Shown here piece after piece: positions 18,821 to 28,834 of a stretch of DNA of 64,000 nt. The notes under the pieces were generated by a model. The model saw only the letters and a program-made list of their open reading frames with translations. It was not told the origin of the DNA and searched no databases. The DNA is from Angomonas deanei. Lineage: Eukaryota > Euglenozoa > Kinetoplastea > Trypanosomatida > Trypanosomatidae. The DNA is taken from assembly GCA_903995115.1 (NCBI GenBank), contig LR877151.1, positions 62,001-126,000 of the forward strand, written 5' to 3'. Positions within the stretch are counted from its first letter, which is position 1; every line of letters starts with the position of its first letter. A program made the translations under genes and the position numbers.

Positions 18821-20848
18821 TTAGGCACCGTTGAGGCAGACGGCGGAAGCTAACAAGTAATTGTTTCGACTTACGCCGTGTGTAAAGTAGGGCAGGTAGG
18901 TTTTCACCGTACTGGCCTGCGGAAACACTCTCCTAAACCCACCAGCACATCTCAGCTCTTCCTCCGCCTCGACCAGCATCAAGTGCTCCTCCGTCGTCAA
19001 CTGGGAGTGGGGATCGCTTGTTTTGTTAAAAGCCGACAACAGCGGCTTCTCTATCGCCCTCGCACTTATATTCGGGTGATCCCCGAACTTGTACACCACC
19101 TCCGGGCTCTTCACGGAACCCCACGGGAGGAACTCCTTGGACTTCTTCTCCAACGCCGTCAGCACCTCGTCGCGCCGGCATGGGATGACACGCACCATCG
19201 TTAGCAAGTGTGCCAACATGCGGGACTTCACCGCCTTGTCCAGCGTGCTCCCCGTCGCTAAGGAGGGCATGATATTCACCTCGATGAGACGAACTTTTAA
19301 GTTTTCGTCCGCCATCAAATCTAAACCGAACAACTCGAAGCAACACCTACCCGTCTTATCCTTACACTCCATCCGCAGCCGCTCGATCACATCGTGCTCG
19401 ATGCTAAGGAACGCCTTGGTGACCACGTCGTCACACTCTTTTTCTATCGCATTCCACGCGGCGATGCCCAATGGGTGCTCTTTTTGGAGGTGCTTTTTGA
19501 AATCCGAAATACACCACTTGATGTCCACCGCATCCTCGCCGTCAAAGTCTTTCCCCCGACTAGCCCGACTCAGTTCGGCGGTTTTATTCACGGAGTAGTT
19601 GGTCAGATGCATGTGGATATTATCCAGCTCCTTGTCCGGCCCGGGGTACTTCTCCGCCGCAAACCGGACGAGGCCCTCGTCAAACAAAAAGATACGAAGC
19701 GGGTCGAAGGAGGTCACCACACAGTACAGGCGCAGGTCAAACTTTCTACCAAAAATCAAAAGAGGGTTCCCAATGTATCGTTGGCAAACCATCTGCTTGG
19801 TGCCCCGCGGCATGGGCGGGACTCCTTTGTGAAGGTAAATGCCACGGCCGCAACTGGAGGCGCTGGGCTTGATAATATAGATGAGAGGGTTCTCCTCCGT
19901 GCCGGGGTACTGTTCCGCGTCCTGGAGTAACTCATTCTTTTGACGGGGAATCAAGAAGGAGGTTGGTGCAATGTCAAACACCTCGTTTCCAAAATAACGT
20001 TTCATTTTTGCGACATTCTGTGTTAAACTATCCTTTCTCCCTAGCCCCCACGAGCCGGGGAAGTGGTTCACCTTCTGGTACGGTGTCAGAGAGGCTAAGG
20101 TGTAGGGCGTGGCTCGCTTTGCCCACAGGATATTGAATAGTTCATTCGATGGGGTGTACTGCAGCCCCGCCGCCTCAAACGCATTGATCACTACGCTGAA
20201 GGCGACCGCGCCGGGTCCTATTTTGTAGAGCCCCATCCGGTTCAGATTATCCTTCTGCACCGATACACTAGACAGTCGTAACCCCGACCGGTCGTTGGGG
20301 TGCAATTCCTCGTTGATCTGTTGGGGCAGCCCGCGGGGGTCCTTCTTGTCCCGGACGGACGCCCGGCCGTAGTAAATGGGGAAGAAAAGGCTGGCGCTGG
20401 AAGCACTAAACAGGGGCTCCACGACGGGGTAGGTGGTCTTTACGGTGCTCTCCTTTCGACGCTTCACCTGAGGTACCAGGTCACTGCCACTGTCGCTCTC
20501 TGTCAGGACCTCCGTGCCTGTGTCCGCCTGTCGGGGCTTCTCGGTGCGGGTGGTGGAGCTGGCACGGGACCCTCGCCCGCTGGTGATGCCCATCGGCTTA
20601 TACTTGGGGTTGGAGAAATCTTCATTGTCGGGGTCGGCAACGTACTTGCCCACCTCTAAACGCTGCGTCGCCAGCAGCCTATAGGTGTTTTGAGAGGTCA
20701 GCGCATCGTCATCGACGCTACCGCTACACTGGGCAAACCACAAACTTTGCGGATAGCACGTATTCTTGGCTAAATTCGGAACGGCGTTTTTGACGGGAGG
20801 CGAGGTGGCGGCCCCGGAACCGGAACGGTGCGGACGGGCAGATGACAT
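18821..20848 (-). CDS. Tubulin-tyrosine-ligase-like polyglutamylase
   Basis: TTLL-family ligase that adds amino acids, most likely glutamate, to tubulin tails. Visible ATP-grasp elements: PSASSCGRGIYLHKGV, VCQRYIGNPLLIFGRKFDLR, YCVVTSFDPLRIFLFDEGL, NIHMHLTNYSVNK and LFGLDLMADENLKVRLIEVN, with the final Glu and Asn as metal/ATP ligands. The N-terminal ~150 residues are Ser/Arg/Thr-rich. The frame is open to an ATG at 20936-20938, but a pyrimidine tract with an AG acceptor (20871-20897) lies inside that extension, so I prefer the ATG at 20846-20848 (675 aa); the longer form would have 705. Substrate (alpha/beta tubulin, mono- or poly-) cannot be read. Microtubules of the subpellicular corset and flagellum are the expected target. 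Confidence 0.85.
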   Translation of the reverse strand: MSSARPHRSGSGAATSPPVKNAVPNLAKNTCYPQSLWFAQCSGSVDDDALTSQNTYRLLATQRLEVGKYVADPDNEDFSNPKYKPMGITSGRGSRASSTTRTEKPRQADTGTEVLTESDSGSDLVPQVKRRKESTVKTTYPVVEPLFSASSASLFFPIYYGRASVRDKKDPRGLPQQINEELHPNDRSGLRLSSVSVQKDNLNRMGLYKIGPGAVAFSVVINAFEAAGLQYTPSNELFNILWAKRATPYTLASLTPYQKVNHFPGSWGLGRKDSLTQNVAKMKRYFGNEVFDIAPTSFLIPRQKNELLQDAEQYPGTEENPLIYIIKPSASSCGRGIYLHKGVPPMPRGTKQMVCQRYIGNPLLIFGRKFDLRLYCVVTSFDPLRIFLFDEGLVRFAAEKYPGPDKELDNIHMHLTNYSVNKTAELSRASRGKDFDGEDAVDIKWCISDFKKHLQKEHPLGIAAWNAIEKECDDVVTKAFLSIEHDVIERLRMECKDKTGRCCFELFGLDLMADENLKVRLIEVNIMPSLATGSTLDKAVKSRMLAHLLTMVRVIPCRRDEVLTALEKKSKEFLPWGSVKSPEVVYKFGDHPNISARAIEKPLLSAFNKTSDPHSQLTTEEHLMLVEAEEELRCAGGFRRVFPQASTVKTYLPYFTHGVSRNNYLLASAVCLNGA

Positions 20849-20870
20849 TACCTTTTTCGACAAAACACGC

Positions 20871-20897
20871 CTTTGGTGTTTGGAAAAAAGGGATGGA
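20871..20897 (-). promoter_or_regulatory. Trans-splicing signal deciding the TTLL start
   Basis: Minus strand: pyrimidine tract CCATCCCTTTTTTCC, then ACACCAAAG with the AG at 20872-20871, 22 bases before the ATG at 20848. No AG lies between a second tract near 20960-20985 and the upstream ATG at 20938. Confidence 0.45.
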
Positions 20898-21046
20898 TTT
20901 AATCTGATCACTTTTGCGGTGAACCTTGAAGAAAACATAGAAAGTAGAACGAGAGATTGTTGTTATTCGAAAAAACAATAAAAGGGGGTAGCGGAGAAAT
21001 CTCACTTACCAGATACATTTAAACATCAAAACACTTTAAGCGGAGC

Positions 21047-23449
21047 TCAAAAATGACGCTTTAAACTTTGAAGAATCTCCTCAGCAGATCGCACACGCTT
21101 TCTTGATGGGTTCTCGTCCCCTTGCATGGGAGCGGTGTCTCGGCGGTTCTCACCTGGTCCACTCTCCCGTACGGCGGGCGCACCACCACTCGACGACGGC
21201 GTTGACAGGAGCACCTGCTCCCCATATTCAGGGGTGGCGCTGCTGTTGGCGCGCGTGGAGAGGGACCGTCGGGGGGCGGCGTGACGGGGAACCGACACCC
21301 TCCCCCTGTCTCTCTCGTGTGGCAATGAATAGACCACTTGGGTGATGGTTGGTGTGTTCACCCGTTGACTCAAGTTCTTGATCGACTGAAGCATCGCGTT
21401 GGTCACGGTTCGCTGATTCTTCAAAATGGACGGCGTCTCTTCGCGTAAGTCGACGTCTCCAGTCGTGGCGGACGGGCCCGAATAGTGTCCGTAATTTAAC
21501 ACCACCTTCACAATTTCAGACAAAATGTCCGTTTGAAGGGCAATGTTACTTGGCTCGCTGCTAAGGAATACCGTGTCCAGCAGGCGGGAGCTCGTATACA
21601 GCTCCTCCCCAATACTAAACAGAGGGATTTTAAGACTGTAGGCACTTCTCTCCATCAAAAAGACCGTCATGGCGGCATCCTCGATCGTGCAGGACGACTG
21701 CAAATGCAACTTTGCGTGAGACTGACAGATTCGAACGAGCGACTCCAGAAACCGCACGGTGATTGGAATGCCATCCCCCAAAGCCCCTGACGTCCCTCTC
21801 TGTCGCTGTATCTCATAGTACTTGGCCAGCAGATCGGCCGCCGCATCGGTGAGGGTTGGGCCGTCAATGTGCGCGTACTGTGACCGCACCCACCACAGAT
21901 ACTGGGCCACATCCTCCTGCGACAGCAACGACTGGGTGGGCGGTTCGGTGGTGTTGTGGGATAAGATGTGATCGGCAATCCGCTGGTCCATCTCCGCCTG
22001 TGGGATGTCCCACAGCAAAAAGATAAAGTCAAACCGACTCAAGAGCGGTCCCCCCACCCCAATCTCCGTCTGGCCGTTGCGCTTCTTGCGAGGGGGGTTA
22101 CAGGCGGATAAGACGGAGCACACCGTGCGCAACTTGGCGACAATGCCACCTTTGGCCACGGAGATGGTCTGCTGTTCCATTGCCTCGTGCAGGGAGGCGC
22201 GGTCGGCGGGGGAGACGGTCCTCAGCTCATCAATGATGCACGAGCCACCGTCGCTCAGTACGAGTGCCCCGGGCTCTAGAACCCACTCCCCTCCCTCCTT
22301 GGACGCCGCCACCGTAAGACCCGCGGAGGTGCTCCCCATACCGGTGGTGGACGTACTCCGCGGTGCGATGGCGGCCGCAAACCGAAGCAGTTGTGTCTTC
22401 CCGGTGGAGGGGTCGCCCACATACAGGCAGTGGATCGTGCTGCGCACGTGCATGCCATTCTTACTCGCCGTGGAACTGCCTCCTAACGCCGACAGCAGCA
22501 CAGACATCCTCGGCGCAAACAGACCGGCAATGTGTGAGCAGACAGAGAGACTGAGTGCGACGTCCCTCTCCCTCTTGTCTGCCATTGAAAGAAAAAAGCT
22601 CTCTGGTGCAAACTTAACTCCACTAAAGTCCGCCCGTCGGCCCATACTCCGGCGGGGTCCATTGTGGAGCGACTGGACGGCCCCCCGATAGGCCTCCATC
22701 GGAAGAATGTTAATGGCCGCGATGGTGGGCTCGATAGAGGGTTTGCTCAGCGGGAACACATGCTTCCACTTATTATGAAGAATACCAATCACCTCGACGA
22801 ACTGTCCGACAGAGCACTTGGAGCCTAGTTCGTCGTCTAATGTGACGCGAATACTCTTTGGTAAACGCCCACTTTGGTTCGAGCGCTGCTGCAGGCGGCA
22901 CTCCACATAGTCCATCCACTCCTGGCCAACGACGGAGAGCTCCTCTCCTTTGCAGGACGCCTGACTGCACTTGTACTTTTGGTTCTCACCCCTGTTGAAC
23001 TGGTTACTGTACTCCTCGGTGAGCGCCCGGCACTTGGGGCACATGAGACGGAAAGAATGGGGAACCACCTTCTTGGTGGTCATGCGGACAATAGACCCGC
23101 AGACTTCCACCAACTGGCCCTCAGGGGGTAGGACCGTCGGCATCGTGCCACCGAGGGAGGGGAGATGGGTAAACCGAATCGACAGATCGTGTTCCGATAT
23201 GACCTTCCCTGTTTCCTTGCACAGCGCCAGACACGTTGTTTTAATTTGAGCAATAAGGAACAGCGTTTTCGACAACAAGTATTGGCCGAGTAGCGGGGAG
23301 CATTGGGTCAACTTCATGCAATCCACCTGTTGGGTGTAATGACAACGACCGCCTAGCTCAATATCCTCCTCCGGGCAGTACGGCGGATCACAACACTCCA
23401 CCAGAAACTTTTTCAAACACTCCGCAACATCCGGTGGTAAGTCACTCAT
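21047..23449 (-). CDS. MCM9: MCM9-type minichromosome maintenance helicase
   Basis: AAA+ helicase of the MCM family. An N-terminal OB/zinc part with CPKC (about residues 137-140) and two more Cys at ~161 and ~166 leads to the AAA+ domain: Walker A GDPSTGKTQ (345-353), the MCM9-like TTGMGSTSAGLTVAASKEGG and EWVLEPGALVLSDGG, Walker B ending in IIDE (~405-408), and arginine finger SRFD (~471-474). The MCM2-7 consensus has SAVGLTA where this and MCM9 have STSAGLTV, which supports MCM9. In animals MCM9 works with MCM8 in homologous recombination and crosslink repair. The C-terminal ~150 residues are polar, Arg/Ser-rich. Start at ATG 23447-23449; the codon before is TTG. Its neighbourhood also contains DMC1. 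Confidence 0.85.
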   Translation of the reverse strand: MSDLPPDVAECLKKFLVECCDPPYCPEEDIELGGRCHYTQQVDCMKLTQCSPLLGQYLLSKTLFLIAQIKTTCLALCKETGKVISEHDLSIRFTHLPSLGGTMPTVLPPEGQLVEVCGSIVRMTTKKVVPHSFRLMCPKCRALTEEYSNQFNRGENQKYKCSQASCKGEELSVVGQEWMDYVECRLQQRSNQSGRLPKSIRVTLDDELGSKCSVGQFVEVIGILHNKWKHVFPLSKPSIEPTIAAINILPMEAYRGAVQSLHNGPRRSMGRRADFSGVKFAPESFFLSMADKRERDVALSLSVCSHIAGLFAPRMSVLLSALGGSSTASKNGMHVRSTIHCLYVGDPSTGKTQLLRFAAAIAPRSTSTTGMGSTSAGLTVAASKEGGEWVLEPGALVLSDGGSCIIDELRTVSPADRASLHEAMEQQTISVAKGGIVAKLRTVCSVLSACNPPRKKRNGQTEIGVGGPLLSRFDFIFLLWDIPQAEMDQRIADHILSHNTTEPPTQSLLSQEDVAQYLWWVRSQYAHIDGPTLTDAAADLLAKYYEIQRQRGTSGALGDGIPITVRFLESLVRICQSHAKLHLQSSCTIEDAAMTVFLMERSAYSLKIPLFSIGEELYTSSRLLDTVFLSSEPSNIALQTDILSEIVKVVLNYGHYSGPSATTGDVDLREETPSILKNQRTVTNAMLQSIKNLSQRVNTPTITQVVYSLPHERDRGRVSVPRHAAPRRSLSTRANSSATPEYGEQVLLSTPSSSGGAPAVRESGPGENRRDTAPMQGDENPSRKRVRSAEEILQSLKRHF

Positions 23450-23659
23450 CAATACGTTTTTTGTTTTGTGTTACTGTTTCTCTTCGGGCATTAATAAAAG
23501 AGAAGTAAGGAGTTGGAAGGTAAAAAGCGACCACAACAACGACATAATGTGAAAGGAAAGGATGTATTTAACGGTGGCGATTATTCCTTTGTAATGAGTC
23601 AAGCGTAGCAGTAAAAACAAGAGCACATGTATCCACGCGGTATACGGGTGGTGGGCCTT

Positions 23660-24004
23660 TCAGTGGTTGAGGGAATAAAAGTACTCCTCCCAGTCGGGGT
23701 TTCTGCCCTGTTCGAAAAGTTCCCATAGCGCCTCTTCCCGTATCTCCTCCTCCAACGCAAGCAAATAGCTCAACGTCTGCGGGTCGTTCCAGTTCATATC
23801 GGTCCCGCACACAATTTCAGACCAGTCCTCCACTCTTCCTAGCACATTCTCCACGTCTGACCGTTCCCGCAGATCGTTCATCAAGTGGCCCCTGAGTGCT
23901 TCACACTTTTTCTTATATTGACGCCTAATTCTCGCCTGCACTTCCCGACTGCGTTCGTCGCCTGTCGTCAGCTTGACGCTTTTGTGTCTACGTTCACCGT
24001 TCAT
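23660..24004 (-). CDS. Small protein resembling RPA-interacting protein (RPAIN), 114 aa
   Basis: Short soluble protein. The first third is basic (VKLTTGDERSREVQARIRRQ, then YKKKCEALRGHLMNDLRE), the rest acidic (YLLALEEEIREEALWELFEQ). The order, a basic helix with a Lys-Cys-x-x-x-Leu-Arg motif followed by an acidic helix with EEIxxE, resembles the N-terminal and central parts of RPAIN, which carries replication protein A into the nucleus. The C-terminal zinc-binding part of RPAIN is missing and no Cys cluster follows in any frame. The match is by eye and weak. Start at ATG 24002-24004; the gene ends well before MCM9's splice region, giving a 210-base gap. Confidence 0.5.
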   Translation of the reverse strand: MNGERRHKSVKLTTGDERSREVQARIRRQYKKKCEALRGHLMNDLRERSDVENVLGRVEDWSEIVCGTDMNWNDPQTLSYLLALEEEIREEALWELFEQGRNPDWEEYFYSLNH

Positions 24005-24287
24005 ACTTTTTTTGTTTGTCTAGCGATATTAATAAATACGAGATCCTATAAGTGTTAGTAGAGGGAAATATGGAACGAACTTACGCATCTGCTGCAGTGT
24101 GCAAATTAAAAAAGAACAAGCCAGGAAAACAAGGGCACCGTGTTGGAACAAAAAAAAAGATAAAAGCGTACTATACATACAATGTCAGTTCAAGAATTTA
24201 ACATTAGCTCAACGGCGCGGGAAATCCATTTTTCAGTCTTTTCGCAATTGCCGGTGTTGCAACAACAGAGTAACAAGCAAAAACACG

Positions 24288-27200
24288 TTACTGAGATTTT
24301 TTCGTTTTTCGTTTGGCCGGAACTCTTGGCTCTTTTGCATCCGGCAGACTTGCCTTCGAGCGGCGCTTGTTCGCCCGCGTTGGCTCCGATGGCTGACCCT
24401 TCGACTCAATGAACTCCTCCGTCAGCACTTTGCTCTCCGCCTTCGCCACGCCTAGCTGCAAACGGCACTTCTCCAAGAAATCGACCGACTTGTCGGTGCC
24501 ACACTCTGACAGAACGCTCATGGCACGGACGCAGAGGGCGAGGGTCATGGCCTTCCACCACGGGTCAAAACAGAGCGGCGTCACACCACTCTCCTCCACG
24601 ATGCGGTCCCTGCCGGCGGTCAACGTGTTCATGGGGTCTGACGGACCAATATTGAGAAGGCGGCGGGACACACCCTTTTGCGGGGGCGCCACACCAGCCG
24701 ACAGAAAGTGCTGCTGCTTTCTTACCTTTTCCACCTCGGCCTGCAAGCGCTGTTGCGCCTCGTTGTGGTCGGCTTTTGCTCTGGACGTGGTGACCGTCGT
24801 CAGTAGCGGTGTGAGGGCATTGGTGTCCACCAGCGGCAAATCATCCCTTTCCTCGACGAGAGCAGAAATCATACTTAGCATACTCTGATCCTTTAGTGGG
24901 CTCATCAGCACACGGTAGAAGCGTTTGCTGTTTTTGTAAATGTTGTCCAGCGCCTCGGAGGCAGATACGGGGTGCAACAGAACCGCACTAAGGCAGCTCA
25001 AGTAGAGCGAAATGGGCAACTTGCACGGTAGCTTGCCGGACGCCCTGGCCATCTCCATGGCAGGATGCTTACCCGTCACCAGATCATACACCTTGTCGAC
25101 GCAGCCCGCCGCAACGGAGGGAAGCACACCGAACTCTGACACCACCACATTGTCGGACTGCTCAGACGACGTTTTGGAGCAGAACAAATCTAGCACACGC
25201 ATCGCACAGCCCTCGGCATGAAACGTGGGACCCGTCGCAAATGGTCTCTCGTCCTCCTCCTCCTCGGGGTCGTAGTTCACAATCCCCAACGACTCATTCA
25301 GACTTTTGAGTGCGGTTGGGATTTGATCCCAACTCGCATCGTCCACCGACCTGTACAAGTGGTACTTGAGGTTGAGCACCGCCGCCAGGCGATCCCCCAT
25401 CTCCCTTCCCTGAGACTGACCCGTGCCCATCGACATGCCTAGGCTCTGGGACGACCCACCGGGGCTCAGCGGCCTCCGCACACCGGGCAAAATGGTTCGG
25501 GAGACGGCTGGTGTCACGGAAACGGACACATCCATGACGGGATTGGACCGGTACGACTCTTCCTGCATCTGCAGAGGGTCCGAGTACAGTCGGACAAGGG
25601 TGCCGCTCGACACGTCGTAGATGCCCGTGATAAATGGGGGAAGGGGGAGTACCTGAGGCGCCGTCAGATCCTTCTTCTTCACCCGAGACTTTGTCGGCGC
25701 CGGCAGGTTTCCCTTGGACGACATGCTCGACCGCGGCTTCTTCCCGGAGGAAGCGGTTGGGGCGGGTGGCAAAGGAGGGGGAGGGCGGGGAGCCGCCCTC
25801 ACGCTGTCACGCGAAAATGGCGCATTCACGAGAATCTTCAGATAGCGCGCGAACGCGTCGACGTTCCACCTCAAGTGGAGGGAAGTGGACTCCGACAGGT
25901 AACCCTCATCCACAGCATTGTTCAAGCTGGGGATGATCCAGGAGTCAAAGAGAATAAACTTTACCAAACGGTACCGCTCAATGCTCAGCAGAAGACGGGC
26001 CGTCGACATGTCCGACTTGTAATCCTTGTGGGTTCCGTGGAGCGCCATTCGCTTCTTCTTCAAGAGTTGAACCGACTCTTGCACCTGTCTCGCCGCCGAG
26101 CCCGGCCGCTGCGAGACACGCTCCGCCGTCAGAATGGTGTTCCCTAGCAGATGCACATGTATCGCGGCGCAAAACTGGGTGAGGAGCACCGTGATCCCCT
26201 GCGGCAGACGCGTGGTCGACCGCTCGCCGTATAAGGCGTTGAACAGTTCGCTCATCACGTACTGGATATCTTGGCAGATCAAGTCTTCCAGTCGCTCCAT
26301 CCGCTGCCGGAGGACCGCCATTGGGGTTTCACCCGACAGCTCCAGCGACACGGAGAAACTGTTGTGCGACACGGACGCGCTGAGGCCATCGGTCAAGGCG
26401 GTCGCCCCTGGATGCTCCAGGTCGATACGATTGACGTAGAGCAAAACACTTTCCTTCCGCAGCACGTTAAACAAACGATCCAACAGGTGTTTCAGCCATG
26501 GGGCGCCGTGCAGACGAATGTACGTGCTCAGTACAATCATTGGCGATGAGAGACATGTGGCAGAGAGCGACAGCTGGGCGTCTGGTCTCGGGCGTAGAGG
26601 GGCTAGGGGCGGAGGCCCATCGATTCCACCCTTTCCCTTCTTGGGGTGCTTCTTTGTGGTCACGGAAACGTCCGCTCCGTCAGAAGCCCCTTTATTTCCC
26701 TGAATCAACGCCTCGCGCTGGGCGCTGTACTTGGTGATGACCTCCACCAGCGAGTCCGGCGAGGTGAACACTTGTGTTTTCCCTGGAATGTACTGGTGCT
26801 TGGAGGGTCTGGAGCTCGGGCGGTCCGCCTGCTGGTAGAGGGAGGTTCGGACCCGCGGGGAGCGGCTGCCGACACTGGCGGAAAGATAGCTGGTACTCGG
26901 CATTTCCGGCGACCGACTGCGGGACTGCGGCGGACTTCGGTTGACGGAGTCACTGATCTCCTCCAGGAGGATGTACTGGGCGGTCGGGAGCAGGTCACAC
27001 TCGATGGGAACGTACGAGTTGGCGAAGGGGTTGTCAATGAACCACGGGACGAGATCAAAGAGAGACTCAAACTCCTCTGTGGTGAAATTCTGCTTGTCAA
27101 ATATTTCCGCGAGGTCGGTGTTGAGCGCTGCACCAGCAGTTTCGGCCCCATCCTCGCCGTCCACTGACTGTTTAGGGGCCGTTGACGGGGGGACAGGAAT

Positions 27201-28508
27201 GTTCAACTCAGCCTGACGCATCAGGGACTTGGGGTGGAAGAACCGTCTCGCCATCTCGGCATCCAGCACGCACTCTGTCAGAAACAGAATCACCTTTGAA
27301 ACCGTGGAGAGTGTGTTTTTGGCGTTTGCCTGCTCAAATATAAGAATCAAGTCTTCTGTCAGCTGTTGGATACTGAAAAGAGGGCACTGTGCCCGCAGTT
27401 GATCCACGTCGTGCCGCATCGCCTTCGTGTTGGTAAAGTGCTTCTGCGCGTCGCTGATGTGGATGGGCTTCCGCTTCGAGAAGAGGCACGTTGCGGAGTG
27501 GGTGTGGGAAGAAAGCATGATGGCGTCTAGCATCACAAACAATGAGGATATCTGCGCATTGTTATAAGACGTGTCGTGCACTAAAAAGAAACTAAACGGC
27601 GCCCTGTCCCACGCATTGCGGTTCTGGTACGCCTCTCTCCATGTGGAAAACTGACTAAACAAGGGCAGCCCCACAACGTCGGCCGGCGCTCCGTTCAGAC
27701 CGTTGGACTGCGCACGGCGGGCTGCGAAGAACTGGTCGCGCAGACGACGTACTGCGATCGGGGAGGAGATGACCGCAAAGTACGGGCTAAAGCTATCCCC
27801 GATCCGCTGCAACGCCTCCTTCTCTGGTACATGTGTCCGGGTTGGAAAAACTTCGGTCGTCGATTCCTCCTCCCCTTCGCCTTTTTTCTCATCCCGCGTG
27901 AGTCGCGCCGGCGGTGTATCAAACCCCAATCCCGTCACCACCTCCGCCAACCGACGGCGAACATCTGCCGCTCGTCGTCCCTTCTCCGTGGCCTCACGCT
28001 CCAACCACGCCATCGGCCTACCATCCATCAGCAGCTGCCACGTATTCCGCTGCAGGTTGTAAATTTCCTTCCCCTTGTTTTTGCGCCCGCTGACACCATC
28101 GCTATAAATGTACTTTTGCTTCCCCAAAGGGTCTGCATTGTTCTCCTCTTCCTCCTCCTCCTGACCGTAATCGGGCCTACCTCTTAAAAAATCAAAAAAA
28201 TTAGCACCAAACAGCTCATCACTATACAAATCAAACAAGTCATCTTTTTTCCCAGGAACCCCATACGGTCCTGCCGTCTCGTGTGGATCGTCTAGGTCGG
28301 AGAAGGAATCTTCCAACGGTTTTCTACCAGCCCCCGCAGATGCATCGGCCCGTAACAACTCTCCCAAATCTCTTCGCTTGGGGAAGGCGCCCCCGTCCGG
28401 GTTGGCGGTCGGCGGCGGGGCATACGTGCAGGCGCCGAACTGTTTCAAGTATAGGTTTCGCCATTGAAACTCATTATTGTACGCAGAATGCGGTGCATCT
28501 GTGCTCAT
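24288..28508 (-). CDS. Very large protein with a possible RasGAP-like domain, 1406 aa
   Basis: Start at ATG 28506-28508; the frame upstream has only GTG. The N-terminal ~450 residues have an acidic run (EEEEEENN), helical parts and no known motif. The middle is Ser/Pro-rich (SPPQSRSRSPEMPSTSYL). A region at about residues 690-925 resembles a RasGAP fold: STYIRLHGAPWLKHLLDRLF near its start, a stretch matching the LR.RMxxLE part (MAVLRQRMERLEDLICQDI), and RYRLVKFILFDSWIIPSLNN followed by RYLKILVNAPF, which recalls the FLRFxxPAI...LxxLAN end of the domain. The Arg finger and the FLR motif are not clearly conserved, so activity is uncertain. Then a Pro-rich linker and further helical parts lead to a Lys-rich tail (VPAKRKTKKSQ). 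If correct, a small-GTPase regulator; otherwise unknown. Confidence 0.6.
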   Translation of the reverse strand: MSTDAPHSAYNNEFQWRNLYLKQFGACTYAPPPTANPDGGAFPKRRDLGELLRADASAGAGRKPLEDSFSDLDDPHETAGPYGVPGKKDDLFDLYSDELFGANFFDFLRGRPDYGQEEEEEENNADPLGKQKYIYSDGVSGRKNKGKEIYNLQRNTWQLLMDGRPMAWLEREATEKGRRAADVRRRLAEVVTGLGFDTPPARLTRDEKKGEGEEESTTEVFPTRTHVPEKEALQRIGDSFSPYFAVISSPIAVRRLRDQFFAARRAQSNGLNGAPADVVGLPLFSQFSTWREAYQNRNAWDRAPFSFFLVHDTSYNNAQISSLFVMLDAIMLSSHTHSATCLFSKRKPIHISDAQKHFTNTKAMRHDVDQLRAQCPLFSIQQLTEDLILIFEQANAKNTLSTVSKVILFLTECVLDAEMARRFFHPKSLMRQAELNIPVPPSTAPKQSVDGEDGAETAGAALNTDLAEIFDKQNFTTEEFESLFDLVPWFIDNPFANSYVPIECDLLPTAQYILLEEISDSVNRSPPQSRSRSPEMPSTSYLSASVGSRSPRVRTSLYQQADRPSSRPSKHQYIPGKTQVFTSPDSLVEVITKYSAQREALIQGNKGASDGADVSVTTKKHPKKGKGGIDGPPPLAPLRPRPDAQLSLSATCLSSPMIVLSTYIRLHGAPWLKHLLDRLFNVLRKESVLLYVNRIDLEHPGATALTDGLSASVSHNSFSVSLELSGETPMAVLRQRMERLEDLICQDIQYVMSELFNALYGERSTTRLPQGITVLLTQFCAAIHVHLLGNTILTAERVSQRPGSAARQVQESVQLLKKKRMALHGTHKDYKSDMSTARLLLSIERYRLVKFILFDSWIIPSLNNAVDEGYLSESTSLHLRWNVDAFARYLKILVNAPFSRDSVRAAPRPPPPLPPAPTASSGKKPRSSMSSKGNLPAPTKSRVKKKDLTAPQVLPLPPFITGIYDVSSGTLVRLYSDPLQMQEESYRSNPVMDVSVSVTPAVSRTILPGVRRPLSPGGSSQSLGMSMGTGQSQGREMGDRLAAVLNLKYHLYRSVDDASWDQIPTALKSLNESLGIVNYDPEEEEDERPFATGPTFHAEGCAMRVLDLFCSKTSSEQSDNVVVSEFGVLPSVAAGCVDKVYDLVTGKHPAMEMARASGKLPCKLPISLYLSCLSAVLLHPVSASEALDNIYKNSKRFYRVLMSPLKDQSMLSMISALVEERDDLPLVDTNALTPLLTTVTTSRAKADHNEAQQRLQAEVEKVRKQQHFLSAGVAPPQKGVSRRLLNIGPSDPMNTLTAGRDRIVEESGVTPLCFDPWWKAMTLALCVRAMSVLSECGTDKSVDFLEKCRLQLGVAKAESKVLTEEFIESKGQPSEPTRANKRRSKASLPDAKEPRVPAKRKTKKSQ

Positions 28509-28834
28509 CTCTGTCACACTTCATGATGGCAAATAGAAAAGAAGAGGGAGGGAGAAGAGGAATCGTAGCATTGGCGGTGCCAGCACAATGGGTGGGCGAT
28601 GGCTTGGCAAACGGTGCCGAAAACAGAAAGAGAAAAAATTGGTCTGTCACGAAAAAAGAAACATAAGAGGGGGGAAGTATAGCAGAAACGAGAAAAAAAA
28701 AAGGGGGGGTCGGGAAGAACAGGTGAAGTAATGAGATATATACGAAAAAAAAAGAACGGAAAGGGGAGGGAGGAAAGATTTCAAAAAAGTGTATCTATGG
28801 TATTCTGTGCTTTTATTTCCAACCGGGACCCGAC
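28509..28834. other. Intergenic region between DMC1 and the 1406-aa gene
   Basis: Purine-rich on the plus strand (many GAGAGG/AAAAG stretches at 28535-28780), hence a broad pyrimidine-rich zone on the coding strand that suits the splice signal of the 1406-aa gene and the polyadenylation of DMC1. Nothing else seen. Confidence 0.5.
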
